Origin: Desulfoplanes formicivorans
Lineage (GTDB): Bacteria > Desulfobacterota > Desulfovibrionia > Desulfovibrionales > Desulfomicrobiaceae
Direction of reading: 5' to 3'
Length of the DNA: 64,000 nucleotides
NCBI RefSeq assembly: GCF_001748225.1
Contig: NZ_BDFE01000017.1
Location: 1 to 64,000 of the forward strand
Shown here piece after piece: positions 15,858 through 24,723 of this stretch; position 1 is the stretch's first letter; the number at the start of each line of letters is the position of its first letter. Both the position numbers and the translations under genes were made by a program. Below the pieces are notes generated by a model, which saw nothing but the letters and a program-made list of their open reading frames with translations, searched no databases and was not told where the DNA came from.

Positions 15858-17276
15858 TCAAAACAGGAGAATGTTCGCGGTCATTTCCTTGAGATATTCC
15901 ACGTTGGAGCGCAGGGGTTCTCCCGAAGCATTGCGCCCTTCAAGCTGCAATTGTTCAAGAAAGGTTATGCCGCGTTGTTTGGCTTGTTCCAGGTCGGCTC
16001 CCCAAATGATCGCCAGGGCGAGATTGGGATCGTATTCCGTCGGTATTTCATAGGTGGTATGCAGGGGGACATGGGTGTATACGTCCGCCCACAGTTTTTG
16101 TTCCCACGCAAATTTTTCAATGGTCCCGACCCAAGGCGCAAATCCGTTGTGCGGGTCTTCGGCAATAATGCGGTACTCGATCCCCACGCCTTCAAAAGAA
16201 ACATCCTTTTGGGTGTACCCGAGGGGTTCGCCCAGCCCAAGCCGGATCTGTTCAGCTATGATGTCCACTTTCTTGACATTGCGACGCCGGGCAATGGCCG
16301 CTGAAACCCCGTTTTCAACCTGGATTCTCGTGTTGACCTCCATGAGGAATGGTTCTCCCGTGGGGCTGACAATCCACTCCCAGGTTCCCACATTATCATA
16401 GCCGACTTCACGGGCCATGCGCAATGAATATTCCGTGATGTCGGCCATGACTTTTTGGGCGTCAAATGCGTACGAAATCTGCTGTGGCGTAAATCCCGGT
16501 GCAACTTCGAGACGTTTTTGGCGTCCTGTGCTCTGGATAGAGCAATTGCGGGTGCCGTAGTGCACAATGTGCTTGCCACTTCGGTCCGCCACGATCTGGA
16601 CCTCGAGATGGTTGAAATCAAAGATGCGTTGTTCAATGAGTACGCCGTCATCCCGGAACTGGCGTTTGGCGTAGTTTCTGATCGAACGGAGCACGGTTCT
16701 GAATTTGTCGAAGTCATCAACTTCCTCAATGCCCATACCGCCGCCGCCAGCCGATGCCTTGACCAGAACAACGGGATTGGCAATGCCCTGTTCTTTTTGG
16801 AAGGCAAAGAGGTTTTTGGCCAGTTCTTCGGCCTCAATCTCGTCGTGCATGGGACGATCTGATCCCGGAACCGTGGGGATACCCAGCCGGCGCGCCAGTC
16901 GCTTGGTGTTGATCTTGTCTCCCAGCTCGCGGATGACCTGCCATGAGGGGCCGATAAAAACGAGTTTTCTTTTGCGCTGGACCGCGCGTCTGGCAAACCT
17001 GTAATCCTCGGCAAAAAAACCGTAACCGGGGTGAATGGCCGTAGCTCCGGAGGCATCGGCCACGGCAAACATTTCATTGGCATCCAGATAGGAACTGATG
17101 GCATAAAGGCTTTTTCCCTTGCCCAATTCCCGGGCCAGACTGCAATGACGTGAGTGTTTGTCGACCTCGGTATGCACGCAGACAAAATCCAGGCCGAGCT
17201 TGACACATGCCTGGATGATGCGCACAGCGATTTCACCTCGATTGGCGATGAGTATTTTATGTTTTTTGCGTATCAC
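15858..17276 (-). CDS. accC: Biotin carboxylase (AccC-type)
   Basis: 472 residues, close to the 450 of E. coli AccC. Seen: N-terminal KILIANRGEIAVRI, HPGYGFFAED, the ATP-grasp loop KASAGGGGMGIEEV near residue 170, and FLMEVNTRIQVENGVS with the catalytic Glu-Asn-Arg set near residue 315. It carboxylates biotin on a carrier using ATP and bicarbonate. The start is a GTG at 17276, 20 bases inside the upstream pilZ gene, so translation is coupled to it. No upstream in-frame ATG was found. The obvious partner is the fused carboxyltransferase just downstream; a normal biotin carrier is missing from the operon. Confidence 0.9.
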   Translation of the reverse strand: MIRKKHKILIANRGEIAVRIIQACVKLGLDFVCVHTEVDKHSRHCSLARELGKGKSLYAISSYLDANEMFAVADASGATAIHPGYGFFAEDYRFARRAVQRKRKLVFIGPSWQVIRELGDKINTKRLARRLGIPTVPGSDRPMHDEIEAEELAKNLFAFQKEQGIANPVVLVKASAGGGGMGIEEVDDFDKFRTVLRSIRNYAKRQFRDDGVLIEQRIFDFNHLEVQIVADRSGKHIVHYGTRNCSIQSTGRQKRLEVAPGFTPQQISYAFDAQKVMADITEYSLRMAREVGYDNVGTWEWIVSPTGEPFLMEVNTRIQVENGVSAAIARRRNVKKVDIIAEQIRLGLGEPLGYTQKDVSFEGVGIEYRIIAEDPHNGFAPWVGTIEKFAWEQKLWADVYTHVPLHTTYEIPTEYDPNLALAIIWGADLEQAKQRGITFLEQLQLEGRNASGEPLRSNVEYLKEMTANILLF

Positions 17277-17661
17277 AATAGTGGCTTCTTTGTTTTTCGT
17301 TGATCTGTTGTTTTTGAATTTCCAGTATCAATTTGTCGAGCAGGATTTCCGTGCGTGGGGGGAGATTAATAAAAGCTCCGCCAAGGCTTGAAGGCGTTAT
17401 ATGCACACATTGCATGTCCACTTTGTCAATGAGCACCTTACCGTTTTGGATGATGGCAATCTCAAGGATCATATTGGGAGCGATTTTGGGTGCATCCTGA
17501 CTGTTCTTGGCAATGCTGATACCTCCTGCGCTGATGTTGCGAATGGGAAAAAGCTGGCCAGATGGTCCCAAGCGAATGGATAATTGACCACGTGGAGTGA
17601 CCCGCAGGGTTTTTCGTTGCGAGCTCGGCGTGTACTCAATGGTGAAATCATTTGTTCTCAC
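17257..17661 (-). CDS. PilZ-domain protein
   Basis: 134 residues. It carries RKTLRVTPRG near residue 17, a weak RxxxR, and IRNISAGGISIA near residue 42, matching the PilZ D/NxSxxG motif; the domain covers most of the chain. PilZ proteins bind cyclic di-GMP and often act on flagellar stators or polysaccharide export. Its start overlaps the motB stop by 4 bases, so it is coupled to the stator genes, which suggests c-di-GMP control of motility. The RxxxR half is imperfect, so nucleotide binding is not certain. Confidence 0.75.
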   Translation of the reverse strand: MRTNDFTIEYTPSSQRKTLRVTPRGQLSIRLGPSGQLFPIRNISAGGISIAKNSQDAPKIAPNMILEIAIIQNGKVLIDKVDMQCVHITPSSLGGAFINLPPRTEILLDKLILEIQKQQINEKQRSHYCDTQKT

Positions 17662-18401
17662 GGCAGGGTCCCTCCTCCAATCATTTTTTCCAGAATAAAC
17701 TCGACTCGTCTGTTTTTGGCGCGATTTTCCGGAGTGTTGTTGGGAAATGCCGGCTGAAAGGAACCCATTCCTGTGGCCGTCAGCCGTTGGGGCTTGATGC
17801 CGAGTTTGAGTAACAGTTTGAGAACGGCTACCGCGCGCATGGACGACAATTCCCAGTTGTCCTTCCAGCGGCCTCCTGGTGCAGGCACCAGGTCGTCTGT
17901 ATGCCCTTTGATATTGATTTTGAGGTCATGATGAATCAGAAAATAGTCTTTAAGTAAACTTATGACCCGAATGGCTTCCGGGGTCAATGTGGCAGAATTG
18001 GATTTGAAAAGGGTATCTGCCGGAGCTTTGAGAGTAATGATGCCTGATTCGAGATTCGCTCCGATAATACCCTCAATACCATGTTCTGTGCTGAACTGTT
18101 GAAAGCTGGAGAAGTTGTTTTCCTGTTCCGCCATGATTTGACGGTATTTCTGGACTTCATCCATGAAGACGCCGTTTGCATCATTCTGGAGAACAATGGG
18201 ACTACCCGTGACCGTACCCAAAGCTGCCTTGATGGATGAAAATGAAGCCAAATATTTTCCTTTGTCTATATAGGACATGGAATAGAGCAAGACAAAGAAG
18301 ACCAGAAGTAGGGTGGTCAGATCGGCAAAGGTTGTTTGCCAGGTTTGGAGCTCCTCTTCCTCTTCGTCGTTCTGGTTGAAATCGTTGAGGTCATCTATCA
18401 T
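17658..18401 (-). CDS. motB: Flagellar stator protein MotB (OmpA/MotB family)
   Basis: 247 residues. An acidic cytoplasmic tail (NDEEEEEL) leads into one membrane helix, WQTTFADLTTLLLVFFVLLYSM, whose Asp is the proton- or sodium-carrying residue of stators. The C-terminal OmpA-like domain (INIKGHTDD ... NRRVEFIL) binds peptidoglycan. The ATG at 18401 follows AGGAAAGG and overlaps the end of motA by about 11 bases; longer starts read into motA. With MotA it makes the ion channel that drives the flagellar motor. H+ versus Na+ use cannot be told from the sequence. Confidence 0.92.
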   Translation of the reverse strand: MIDDLNDFNQNDEEEEELQTWQTTFADLTTLLLVFFVLLYSMSYIDKGKYLASFSSIKAALGTVTGSPIVLQNDANGVFMDEVQKYRQIMAEQENNFSSFQQFSTEHGIEGIIGANLESGIITLKAPADTLFKSNSATLTPEAIRVISLLKDYFLIHHDLKINIKGHTDDLVPAPGGRWKDNWELSSMRAVAVLKLLLKLGIKPQRLTATGMGSFQPAFPNNTPENRAKNRRVEFILEKMIGGGTLP

Positions 18402-19146
18402 AGCGCCTTTCCTGTGGGGGTACGAATGATGAGAGTTTGTCGTAGACAGTACGAGGGTTATTGTTCTCGAGAATACATTTTGCGCCTTCAAAAATGATCT
18501 CAAGATGAAGGCTTTCGTGGAGACTCCTGCTTTTGAGTTTTCCAGCCAAAGGTTGAAAGATGAGTGTCGACATAATGGTGCCGTAGAAGGTAGTCAATAG
18601 CGCAACGGCCATGGCCGGTCCGATGGCTGAGGGGTCACTCAATCTTGAAAGCATTTGTACAAGCCCAATGAGTGTACCGATCATGCCAAAAGAAGGGGAA
18701 TAGGTTGCTAATTTTTTGAAAACATCCTGACAGATGGCATGACGTTTTTTCATGGAGGCGATTTCAATGCGCAGAGCATCCCTGATGACGTTAGAATCAG
18801 CATTGTCCGCAATGAGCAGGCAAGCTTTTTTGAGAAAAGGATTTTGCGTCTTGATGTTTTCAAGGGCCAGCAAGCCTTCGCGTCTACTTATCTCGGCTAT
18901 GCGCACCATGGTGGTGACAACTTCATTGGTTGTTGTCTTTCTTGAACTGAAAATTTTGATGGCCGCTTTGATGGATTGGACAATTTCTCCCATCGGGAAG
19001 TTGACACACGTGGCTGCAAAACTTCCCCCCACGACGATCATCATGCCGGGGATATTGATGAAAATAGCTGTTGTACCTCCCAGTACAATTGCTCCGATGA
19101 CCAACGAAAAACCAATGATGATCCCAAAAAGAGTTGCAATATCCAT
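18391..19146 (-). CDS. motA: Flagellar stator protein MotA
   Basis: 251 residues with four membrane helices: two N-terminal (TLFGIIIGFSLVIGAIVL, NIPGMMIVVGGSFAATCV) and two C-terminal (YSPSFGMIGTLIGLVQML, IGPAMAVALLTTFYGTIM), with the usual large cytoplasmic loop between them. The P-S-F-G-M-I-G-T-L-I-G segment is the MotA/PomA signature. It is first in a chain of overlapping genes motA-motB-pilZ-accC. It is divergent from the purine nucleoside phosphorylase gene, about 100 bases away. Confidence 0.93.
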   Translation of the reverse strand: MDIATLFGIIIGFSLVIGAIVLGGTTAIFINIPGMMIVVGGSFAATCVNFPMGEIVQSIKAAIKIFSSRKTTTNEVVTTMVRIAEISRREGLLALENIKTQNPFLKKACLLIADNADSNVIRDALRIEIASMKKRHAICQDVFKKLATYSPSFGMIGTLIGLVQMLSRLSDPSAIGPAMAVALLTTFYGTIMSTLIFQPLAGKLKSRSLHESLHLEIIFEGAKCILENNNPRTVYDKLSSFVPPQERRYDR

Positions 19147-19248
19147 TCGTTTTTTTTATTTTTTTAAAGTTCGTTGTGCAAAGTGATCTGGCAGGCAAGT
19201 TTGACATATTGCCTGGACAGTTTACCTCAACCTAAAGGTTTAATCTTC

Positions 19249-20085
19249 ATGCAAAAAAGCAAAAAAGTCCAGACCGCTGTCAATCATATTCAAAAAAGAT
19301 TTGCTCCTGGTTATTCTCCTGTGCTCGGCATTACTCTGGGAAGTGGGCTGGGTAGCTTCGTGGACATGTTCTCATCGGCACTGTGGCTTGATTTTGAGGA
19401 CATTCCGGGATTTCCCCGCTCGACCGTCAAGGGCCACACCGGCCGCCTGGGTATTGTTCGGCATGGACAAACAGATTGCCTAGTTCTCCAGGGGCGCAAC
19501 CATTTGTATGAGGGCTATTCCCCTGATGAGGTCTGCTTTGCAACCAGGGTGCTGGCCGGTCTTGGCGTGAACACGATTATTTTAACCAATGCAGCTGGTG
19601 CCCTCAACCCACTTTTTGAAGTGAGGGGCATCATGCTCATTACGGATCATGTCAATCTTATGGGCACCAACCCTCTGGTGGGAGCCAATGTGGATGCCTG
19701 GGGACCGCGTTTCCCGGACATGACCGAGGTGTATTGCCCTGTTTTGCGTGACAAGGTACTGGATGTGGCTCTGGATGTGGGCGTTAGGTTGGAGCAAGGG
19801 GTGTATGTCGGCGTTCATGGCCCCTGTCTGGAGACCCCGGCTGAAACGCGGGCGTATCGTCTCTTGGGTGGGGACGCCATTGGCATGTCCACGGTTATGG
19901 AAGCAATCGCTGCTCATCATATGGGTGTCAAGGTCATAGGCCTTTCGTGTCTGACAAACAAGAATCTCCCGGATTGTATGGCCCAAACCTCCCATGATGC
20001 CATCCTGGAACAGGCGAATCGCACGGCAAATAATTTGACAAATGTTTTACAGGCCATCATCGTGTCCGGCATGTTTGCCTCGTGA
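19249..20085 (+). CDS. Purine nucleoside phosphorylase
   Basis: 278 residues, the size of trimeric PNPs (PunA/XapA type). Seen: LGITLGSGLGSFVD (phosphate loop), GFPRSTVKGHTGRL with the phosphate-binding His, QGRNHLYEGYS, ILTNAAGALN, and GISTVMEA-like GMSTVMEAIAAHH near the C-terminus. It splits purine nucleosides with phosphate to give base and ribose-1-phosphate, a cytoplasmic salvage step. The ATG at 19249 is preceded by AAAGG; an upstream in-frame ATG at 19174 would add 25 unconserved residues. It is divergent from motA. Confidence 0.92.
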   Translation: MQKSKKVQTAVNHIQKRFAPGYSPVLGITLGSGLGSFVDMFSSALWLDFEDIPGFPRSTVKGHTGRLGIVRHGQTDCLVLQGRNHLYEGYSPDEVCFATRVLAGLGVNTIILTNAAGALNPLFEVRGIMLITDHVNLMGTNPLVGANVDAWGPRFPDMTEVYCPVLRDKVLDVALDVGVRLEQGVYVGVHGPCLETPAETRAYRLLGGDAIGMSTVMEAIAAHHMGVKVIGLSCLTNKNLPDCMAQTSHDAILEQANRTANNLTNVLQAIIVSGMFAS

Positions 20086-20166
20086 ACGTTTGTGACGTAT
20101 ATTATGACATGATTGTTGTTGTGGCAGAAATCATGGGCTGTATTAGCTGACCGGGTATCTAGAGAG

Positions 20167-21561
20167 ATGACTTTTTTCCCCGTAGAACTTTCCAGGATAT
20201 TTGCATCGCCACGGCATTTGGCCGTCCTGTTTGATCCGTTGCCTGTCGGGGTCGCCGTCATCTCTCCGGACTTGCAGATTCTGTTCATGAATACGGCCAT
20301 GGAAGGCCTGACCGGATTCAACCGAAGCGCCATTCAGGGCAAACCCTGCTATCATGTGTGCCGTGGCAATTTGTGCATGGAACAATGTCCGGTGAAAAAT
20401 CACGAGGTGGGGACGGAAAGCATCTGTCTTGACGGCAATATCTTGGACAAGAATCGGCAGAAGATTCCCACGCGGCATACCCTTGCCACCATTCGGGATA
20501 AGGCCGGCACCCTGCTGGGTTACATGGATGCGGTTGAAGATCTTCGTCCGGCTCGGCACGTAGAAGAGACCAAGATCGAGTCCTCGGGATACAAGCAGAT
20601 CATTGGTCAATGTCCTTCCATGGACAAGGTTTTTCAGATTCTTCCGGTCATTGCCCAGACGGATTCATCGGTACTCGTTACCGGAGAAACAGGCACTGGC
20701 AAGGATCTTGTGGCCGAGGCCATCCATCAGCACTCGGCTCGGGCCAAGGGGCCATTCATCAAGGTCAATTGCGGCGCCTTGCCGGAAAATCTGCTTGAAT
20801 CGGAATTATTTGGTCACCGTAAGGGTGCCTTTACCGGTGCCGTGGAAAACAAGCCGGGATGGTTCAAGCTGGCCCACAACGGCACCTTGTTTTTGACGGA
20901 AGTGGGGGATCTCCCCATGGCCCTACAGGTCAAGCTGTTGACCTTTCTTGATGACAAGGTCATTTACCCTCTGGGCAGTACCCGCGGAAGAAAGGTCAAT
21001 GTCCGGGTCATTGCCGCCACGCACCGGGATCTTGAAGCCATGGTCAGGGACCACCGGTTCCGTCAGGATCTCTTGTTCCGGCTGAACGTCATTCGGGTGG
21101 AAATGCCGCCATTGCGTGACAGGGGTGAGGATCTGACCCTCTTGATCAACCATTTTGTTCGCCAGATGGCCGAACAGCTCAAGAAAAATATCATCGGATT
21201 TGATGCCGAGGCCATGCGGCGGCTCGCTTCCTATTCCTTTCCCGGCAATGTCCGGGAACTTCGTAACATTATTGAGTATGCAGTCACAGTATGTCAGGGC
21301 CAGGAGCTGGGTATGCGGCACTTGCCCGCGTATGTGCGTGACCTTGAGACCGAGCATTCTTCCCCCCAGCCGGTTGAGTCCCCTCTTTCCCAGAGCCATT
21401 TCCAGTCAGTGTATGCCGTGGAGAACTGGGAGGTTATGGAACGACAAATGATCATGGACGCTCTGGTCCGTGCCGGCGGACGCAAATCCCGGGCAGCTGA
21501 CATGTTGGGGTGGGGCCGGTCCACGTTGTGGCGTAAAATGAAAAAGCACCAGCTGGACTAG
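20167..21561 (+). CDS. PAS-domain sigma-54-dependent transcriptional activator
   Basis: 464 residues. A PAS domain (residues ~15-125) contains a Cys-rich insert, CYHVCRGNLCMEQC (Cys 61, 65, 70, 74), that could hold a metal or sense redox. The AAA+ domain follows: Walker A GETGTGKD at 173-180, the sigma-54 loop GAFTGA at 220-225, and FRLNVIRVEMPPLRDR. The C-terminus is a Fis-type helix-turn-helix (RAADMLGWGRSTLWRKM). Walker B reads LFLTE at 241-245: Thr replaces the usual Asp. The ATG at 20167 starts just before the PAS; an earlier TTG at 20113 is less likely. The NifX/NafY-type gene lies downstream, as in the Desulfovibrio orp (orange protein) locus, which may be its target. Confidence 0.9.
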   Translation: MTFFPVELSRIFASPRHLAVLFDPLPVGVAVISPDLQILFMNTAMEGLTGFNRSAIQGKPCYHVCRGNLCMEQCPVKNHEVGTESICLDGNILDKNRQKIPTRHTLATIRDKAGTLLGYMDAVEDLRPARHVEETKIESSGYKQIIGQCPSMDKVFQILPVIAQTDSSVLVTGETGTGKDLVAEAIHQHSARAKGPFIKVNCGALPENLLESELFGHRKGAFTGAVENKPGWFKLAHNGTLFLTEVGDLPMALQVKLLTFLDDKVIYPLGSTRGRKVNVRVIAATHRDLEAMVRDHRFRQDLLFRLNVIRVEMPPLRDRGEDLTLLINHFVRQMAEQLKKNIIGFDAEAMRRLASYSFPGNVRELRNIIEYAVTVCQGQELGMRHLPAYVRDLETEHSSPQPVESPLSQSHFQSVYAVENWEVMERQMIMDALVRAGGRKSRAADMLGWGRSTLWRKMKKHQLD

Positions 21562-21750
21562 TTTTCTGAAACCCCGATCTGGTTATCATGACAGGACTTC
21601 CAGGACTGTATGCTGTATGCAATCCTTGGCATATTCCCTCTGTCGTAAGCCGCAAACCTACCTGGAGCGTTCCTGTTCTTGTGCTTTTGGGCATAGCTCT
21701 GGTTGTGCGGGATTGGGTTGCATGCCTGTGCGTTGGAGGAGAACGCATCC

Positions 21751-22050
21751 ATGAAGATTCTTGTACCTGTTTCCGGTGGCGAGGTGGCCCCCCGGTTTGA
21801 TATGGCGCCCGAAGTCCTTATTGTCACAACCGATGACAACAACACTGTCGTTGCCACCCGTACCATGGTGCTGCCCCAGGCCTCGGCCGATGACCTGTGT
21901 TCCCTCATCCTTACTGAACGCATTGATGTGGTCGCCTGCAACGGTATAGAGGAGGAGTACTACCGTTTTCTGACCTGGAAAAAGATCAGGGTCGTGGATT
22001 CCATCATGGATACGGTGGAAAACGCCCTTGAGCTTGTTTGTTCGTCATAA
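21751..22050 (+). CDS. Dinitrogenase iron-molybdenum cofactor-type protein (NifX/NafY family)
   Basis: 99 residues, a single-domain member of the family: MKILVPVSGGEVAPRFDMAPEVLIV is the classical opening, and the fold is ribonuclease-H-like. Members bind or carry Mo/Fe or Mo/Cu sulfide clusters (NifX, NafY, the orange protein ORP). The start at 21751 has GGAGGAG nine bases upstream; an in-frame ATG at 21703 has none. The usual nif genes are absent, so nitrogenase maturation is not implied. It follows the sigma-54 activator by 190 bases. Confidence 0.82.
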   Translation: MKILVPVSGGEVAPRFDMAPEVLIVTTDDNNTVVATRTMVLPQASADDLCSLILTERIDVVACNGIEEEYYRFLTWKKIRVVDSIMDTVENALELVCSS

Positions 22051-22099
22051 CGTTCCTGCTTGCAGCCTATAGCGTTACCCCGATATCTTCTTGAACTCC

Positions 22100-22801
22100 A
22101 TGCATTGTCCCCTTTGTGGTCACCATGAGGTGAGCCTGTTTTTTGCCGACAGGGTTCGGGAATATTATTGCTGTTCCCGATGTCAGCTCGTTCATGTGCC
22201 GTTGCGGTTTCATCTTGATCCTTCGGCGGAAAAGGCAAGATACGACACCCACCGCAATGATCCCGCGGATGAGGGGTATCGTTGTTTCCTGTCCAGGCTT
22301 GCCCGACCCTTGCAGGCAGTGGTGCCGTCTGGATGCCAGGGGCTCGATTTTGGTTCCGGGCCGGGACCGACTCTTTCGGTCATGCTTGAGGAAATGGGCT
22401 ACCAGGTTGCCATCTATGACAAGTATTACGCCTGCAGGCCAGAACTGCTCACCCGGACATACGACTTCATTACTGCAACCGAAGTTGTGGAGCACCTGAG
22501 TGATCCAGCCGGGGAACTCGACAGGTTATGGGCCTGTTTGCGTCCCGGCGGAGTACTGGCCATCATGACCAAGCTGGTTTTGGACCAACAGGCCTTTGCC
22601 AACTGGCATTATATACGCGATCTGACCCATATCAGTTTTTTCTCCCATCCGACTTTTATCTGGCTGGCAACGCATCTGTCCGCGCGCCTGAATAGGGTGG
22701 ACAAGGACGTGATCATGCTTCACAAACCGCTTTGTTCGGATGTCACTCCCGACGTTCCGGACAATCCAACCATCAACCAACCGGAAACACATCATTTATG
22801 A
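22100..22801 (+). CDS. Class I SAM-dependent methyltransferase with N-terminal zinc ribbon
   Basis: 233 residues. An N-terminal zinc ribbon (CPLCGH ... CCSRCQ) is followed by a Rossmann methyltransferase domain: GLDFGSGPGPTLSVM (motif I), YDFITATEVVEHLSDP (motif IV region) and LRPGGVLAIMT. The layout resembles UbiG-like and sugar- or tRNA-modifying enzymes; the substrate is unknown. No strong ribosome site; the ATG at 22100 is preferred over a TTG at 22091. Its stop overlaps the ettA start by ATGA. Confidence 0.85.
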   Translation: MHCPLCGHHEVSLFFADRVREYYCCSRCQLVHVPLRFHLDPSAEKARYDTHRNDPADEGYRCFLSRLARPLQAVVPSGCQGLDFGSGPGPTLSVMLEEMGYQVAIYDKYYACRPELLTRTYDFITATEVVEHLSDPAGELDRLWACLRPGGVLAIMTKLVLDQQAFANWHYIRDLTHISFFSHPTFIWLATHLSARLNRVDKDVIMLHKPLCSDVTPDVPDNPTINQPETHHL

Positions 22802-24480
22802 GCGACGAACCCAACAAGATCATCTATTCCATGGTCCGGGTGACCAAACACCACGACAAAAGGCCAATCATCGAAGACATTTCCCTTTCCTTTTTTTACG
22901 GGGCCAAGATTGGGGTGCTCGGTTTGAATGGAGCGGGAAAAAGCACGTTGCTACGGATCATGGCCGGAGAAGATCAGGATTTCGGAGGGGAGATCGTGGC
23001 TTCTCCCGGGTATTCCATCGGATATCTGGAGCAGGAACCACGTCTTGATCCGGACAAGAATGTCCGGCAGATCGTGGAGGAGGGCGTGGGGGAAACCGTT
23101 GCCCTGCTTGAGGAGTTCAATGCCATCAATGCCCGGTTTGCCGAACCCATGTCCGATGATGAAATGACCAGACTCATAGAGTGGCAGGGTGAGGTCCAGG
23201 AACGTCTGGACGCATGCGATGCCTGGGAGCTTGATTCCCGTCTTGAAATGGCTATGGATGCCCTGCGGTGTCCCGAGCCCGAAACCCCCATCAGGGTTCT
23301 TTCGGGCGGCGAAAAACGGCGGGTCGCCCTGTGCCGGTTGCTGCTCCAGAAACCCGATATTCTTCTCCTGGACGAGCCCACCAACCATCTGGATGCCGAG
23401 TCCGTGGCCTGGCTGGAACACCATCTCCAGCAGTACGCGGGAACGGTCATTGCCGTGACCCATGACAGATATTTTCTGGACAATGTGGCCGGGTGGATTC
23501 TGGAACTTGATCGTGGCCGGGGTATTCCCTGGAAGGGCAATTATTCCTCCTGGCTGGAGCAGAAACAGCAACGCCTGGCCATGGAGGAAAAACAGGAAAG
23601 CGCCCGACAGAAGACCCTCAAAAATGAACTTGAATGGATACGCATGTCTCCCAAGGGACGGCATGCCAAATCCAAGGCCAGAATCACGGCCTACGAGTCG
23701 CTCCTTGGGCAGGGCAAGCGCGCACAGATCAACGACATGAGCCTGTTCATTCCACCGGGTCCCCGTCTTGGTGATATGGTCATTGAGGCGGATCAGGTCA
23801 CCAAGGGGTATGGCAACACGATTCTGGTGGAGGATATGAGCTTTTTGCTGCCTCCCGGTGGCATTATCGGGGTCATTGGACCCAATGGCGCCGGGAAATC
23901 AACCTTGTTCAAGATGATTACCGGACAGGAACAACCGGACAAGGGAACGATCCGGGTAGGTGAATCCGTACGCCTGGCCCATGTGGATCAGGAACGCGAA
24001 CGCCTTGATCCGGAAAAAACCGTTTGGGAAATGGTTTCAGGCGGATCGGATATCCTCACTATCGGCGGTCGTGAGATCAATTCCCGCGCCTATGTGGGCA
24101 AATTCAATTTTTCCGGAGCGGCCCAGCAGAAAAAGGTGGGCATGCTCTCGGGCGGGGAACGAAATCGCTTGCACCTGGCCCTCATGCTCACCAGGGAGGC
24201 CAATGTGCTCCTGCTGGATGAACCGACCAACGATCTTGATGTGAACACCATCCGGGCCCTGGAAGACGGTATCGAGAACTTTCCGGGATGCGCGGTGATC
24301 ATTTCCCATGATCGCTGGTTTCTGGATCGCATTGCCACCCACATCCTGGCCTTTGAAGGCGACAGCCGTGTGGTCTGGTTCGAGGGCAACTATTCCGAAT
24401 ACGAAAGGGACAAGCGCAAACGACTGGGCAAGGATGCCGAGATTCCCAAGCGAATCCGCTACAGGCATCTGACCAGATAG
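22798..24480 (+). CDS. ettA: Energy-dependent translational throttle protein EttA (ABC-F)
   Basis: 560 residues, as in E. coli EttA (555). Two ABC domains without membrane parts: Walker A GLNGAGKST and GPNGAGKST, signatures LSGGEKRRV and LSGGERNRL, Walker B ILLLDEPTNHLD and VLLLDEPTNDLD, and the linker between them. It binds the ribosomal E site and gates the first peptide bond by ATP/ADP ratio. The ATG at 22798 overlaps the methyltransferase stop; a longer frame upstream is that gene's shadow. C-terminal KRIRYRHLTR is typical of the family. Confidence 0.95.
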   Translation: MSDEPNKIIYSMVRVTKHHDKRPIIEDISLSFFYGAKIGVLGLNGAGKSTLLRIMAGEDQDFGGEIVASPGYSIGYLEQEPRLDPDKNVRQIVEEGVGETVALLEEFNAINARFAEPMSDDEMTRLIEWQGEVQERLDACDAWELDSRLEMAMDALRCPEPETPIRVLSGGEKRRVALCRLLLQKPDILLLDEPTNHLDAESVAWLEHHLQQYAGTVIAVTHDRYFLDNVAGWILELDRGRGIPWKGNYSSWLEQKQQRLAMEEKQESARQKTLKNELEWIRMSPKGRHAKSKARITAYESLLGQGKRAQINDMSLFIPPGPRLGDMVIEADQVTKGYGNTILVEDMSFLLPPGGIIGVIGPNGAGKSTLFKMITGQEQPDKGTIRVGESVRLAHVDQERERLDPEKTVWEMVSGGSDILTIGGREINSRAYVGKFNFSGAAQQKKVGMLSGGERNRLHLALMLTREANVLLLDEPTNDLDVNTIRALEDGIENFPGCAVIISHDRWFLDRIATHILAFEGDSRVVWFEGNYSEYERDKRKRLGKDAEIPKRIRYRHLTR

Positions 24481-24490
24481 GGCTGTTTGT

Positions 24491-24526
24491 CCTGCCCCTC
24501 CGTCAGGGTGGAGTGGGACAGGTTTT
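24491..24526 (+). terminator. Probable intrinsic terminator after ettA
   Basis: An imperfect GC-rich hairpin: CCTG-C-CCC...CTCC pairs with GGAG...GGG-A-CAGG, with a mismatch and a bulge, followed by TTTT. It lies 10 bases after the ettA stop. Stability was judged by eye only. Confidence 0.45.
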
Positions 24527-24723
24527 GACTGATCGTTTTATTGATGCACGCAGCCGGGGCATCCGGGTGATACGATGCCTCCTCCAAGGCACGCTTCGTG
24601 TGGTTGTTGTAACTTTGAAAAGGATATGCACAGATTGATGCACATGGGAAAACGAAATGCCCCGTGGGGGGCTTTGATAGGGGCAGGAGGCAATGACGCG
24701 ATCAAAGGGGGAGGATGTCTGCC

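Noticed and set aside
16256-17236. A 326-codon open frame on the - strand overlapping accC
   Set aside because: Its translation is Ser/Arg/Pro-rich without motifs, while the accC frame has all biotin carboxylase motifs. It is a frame shadow.
21700-21725. GG...GC pattern (GGGATTGGGTTGC) before the NifX/NafY-type gene
   Set aside because: The GG-to-GC spacing is 9 instead of 10 and the flanking bases fit poorly; not reported as a promoter although the neighbour is a sigma-54 activator.
21751-22050. Nitrogen-fixation locus
   Set aside because: Only a NifX/NafY-type cofactor protein is present; no nifHDK, nifENB or other nif genes are in the window.
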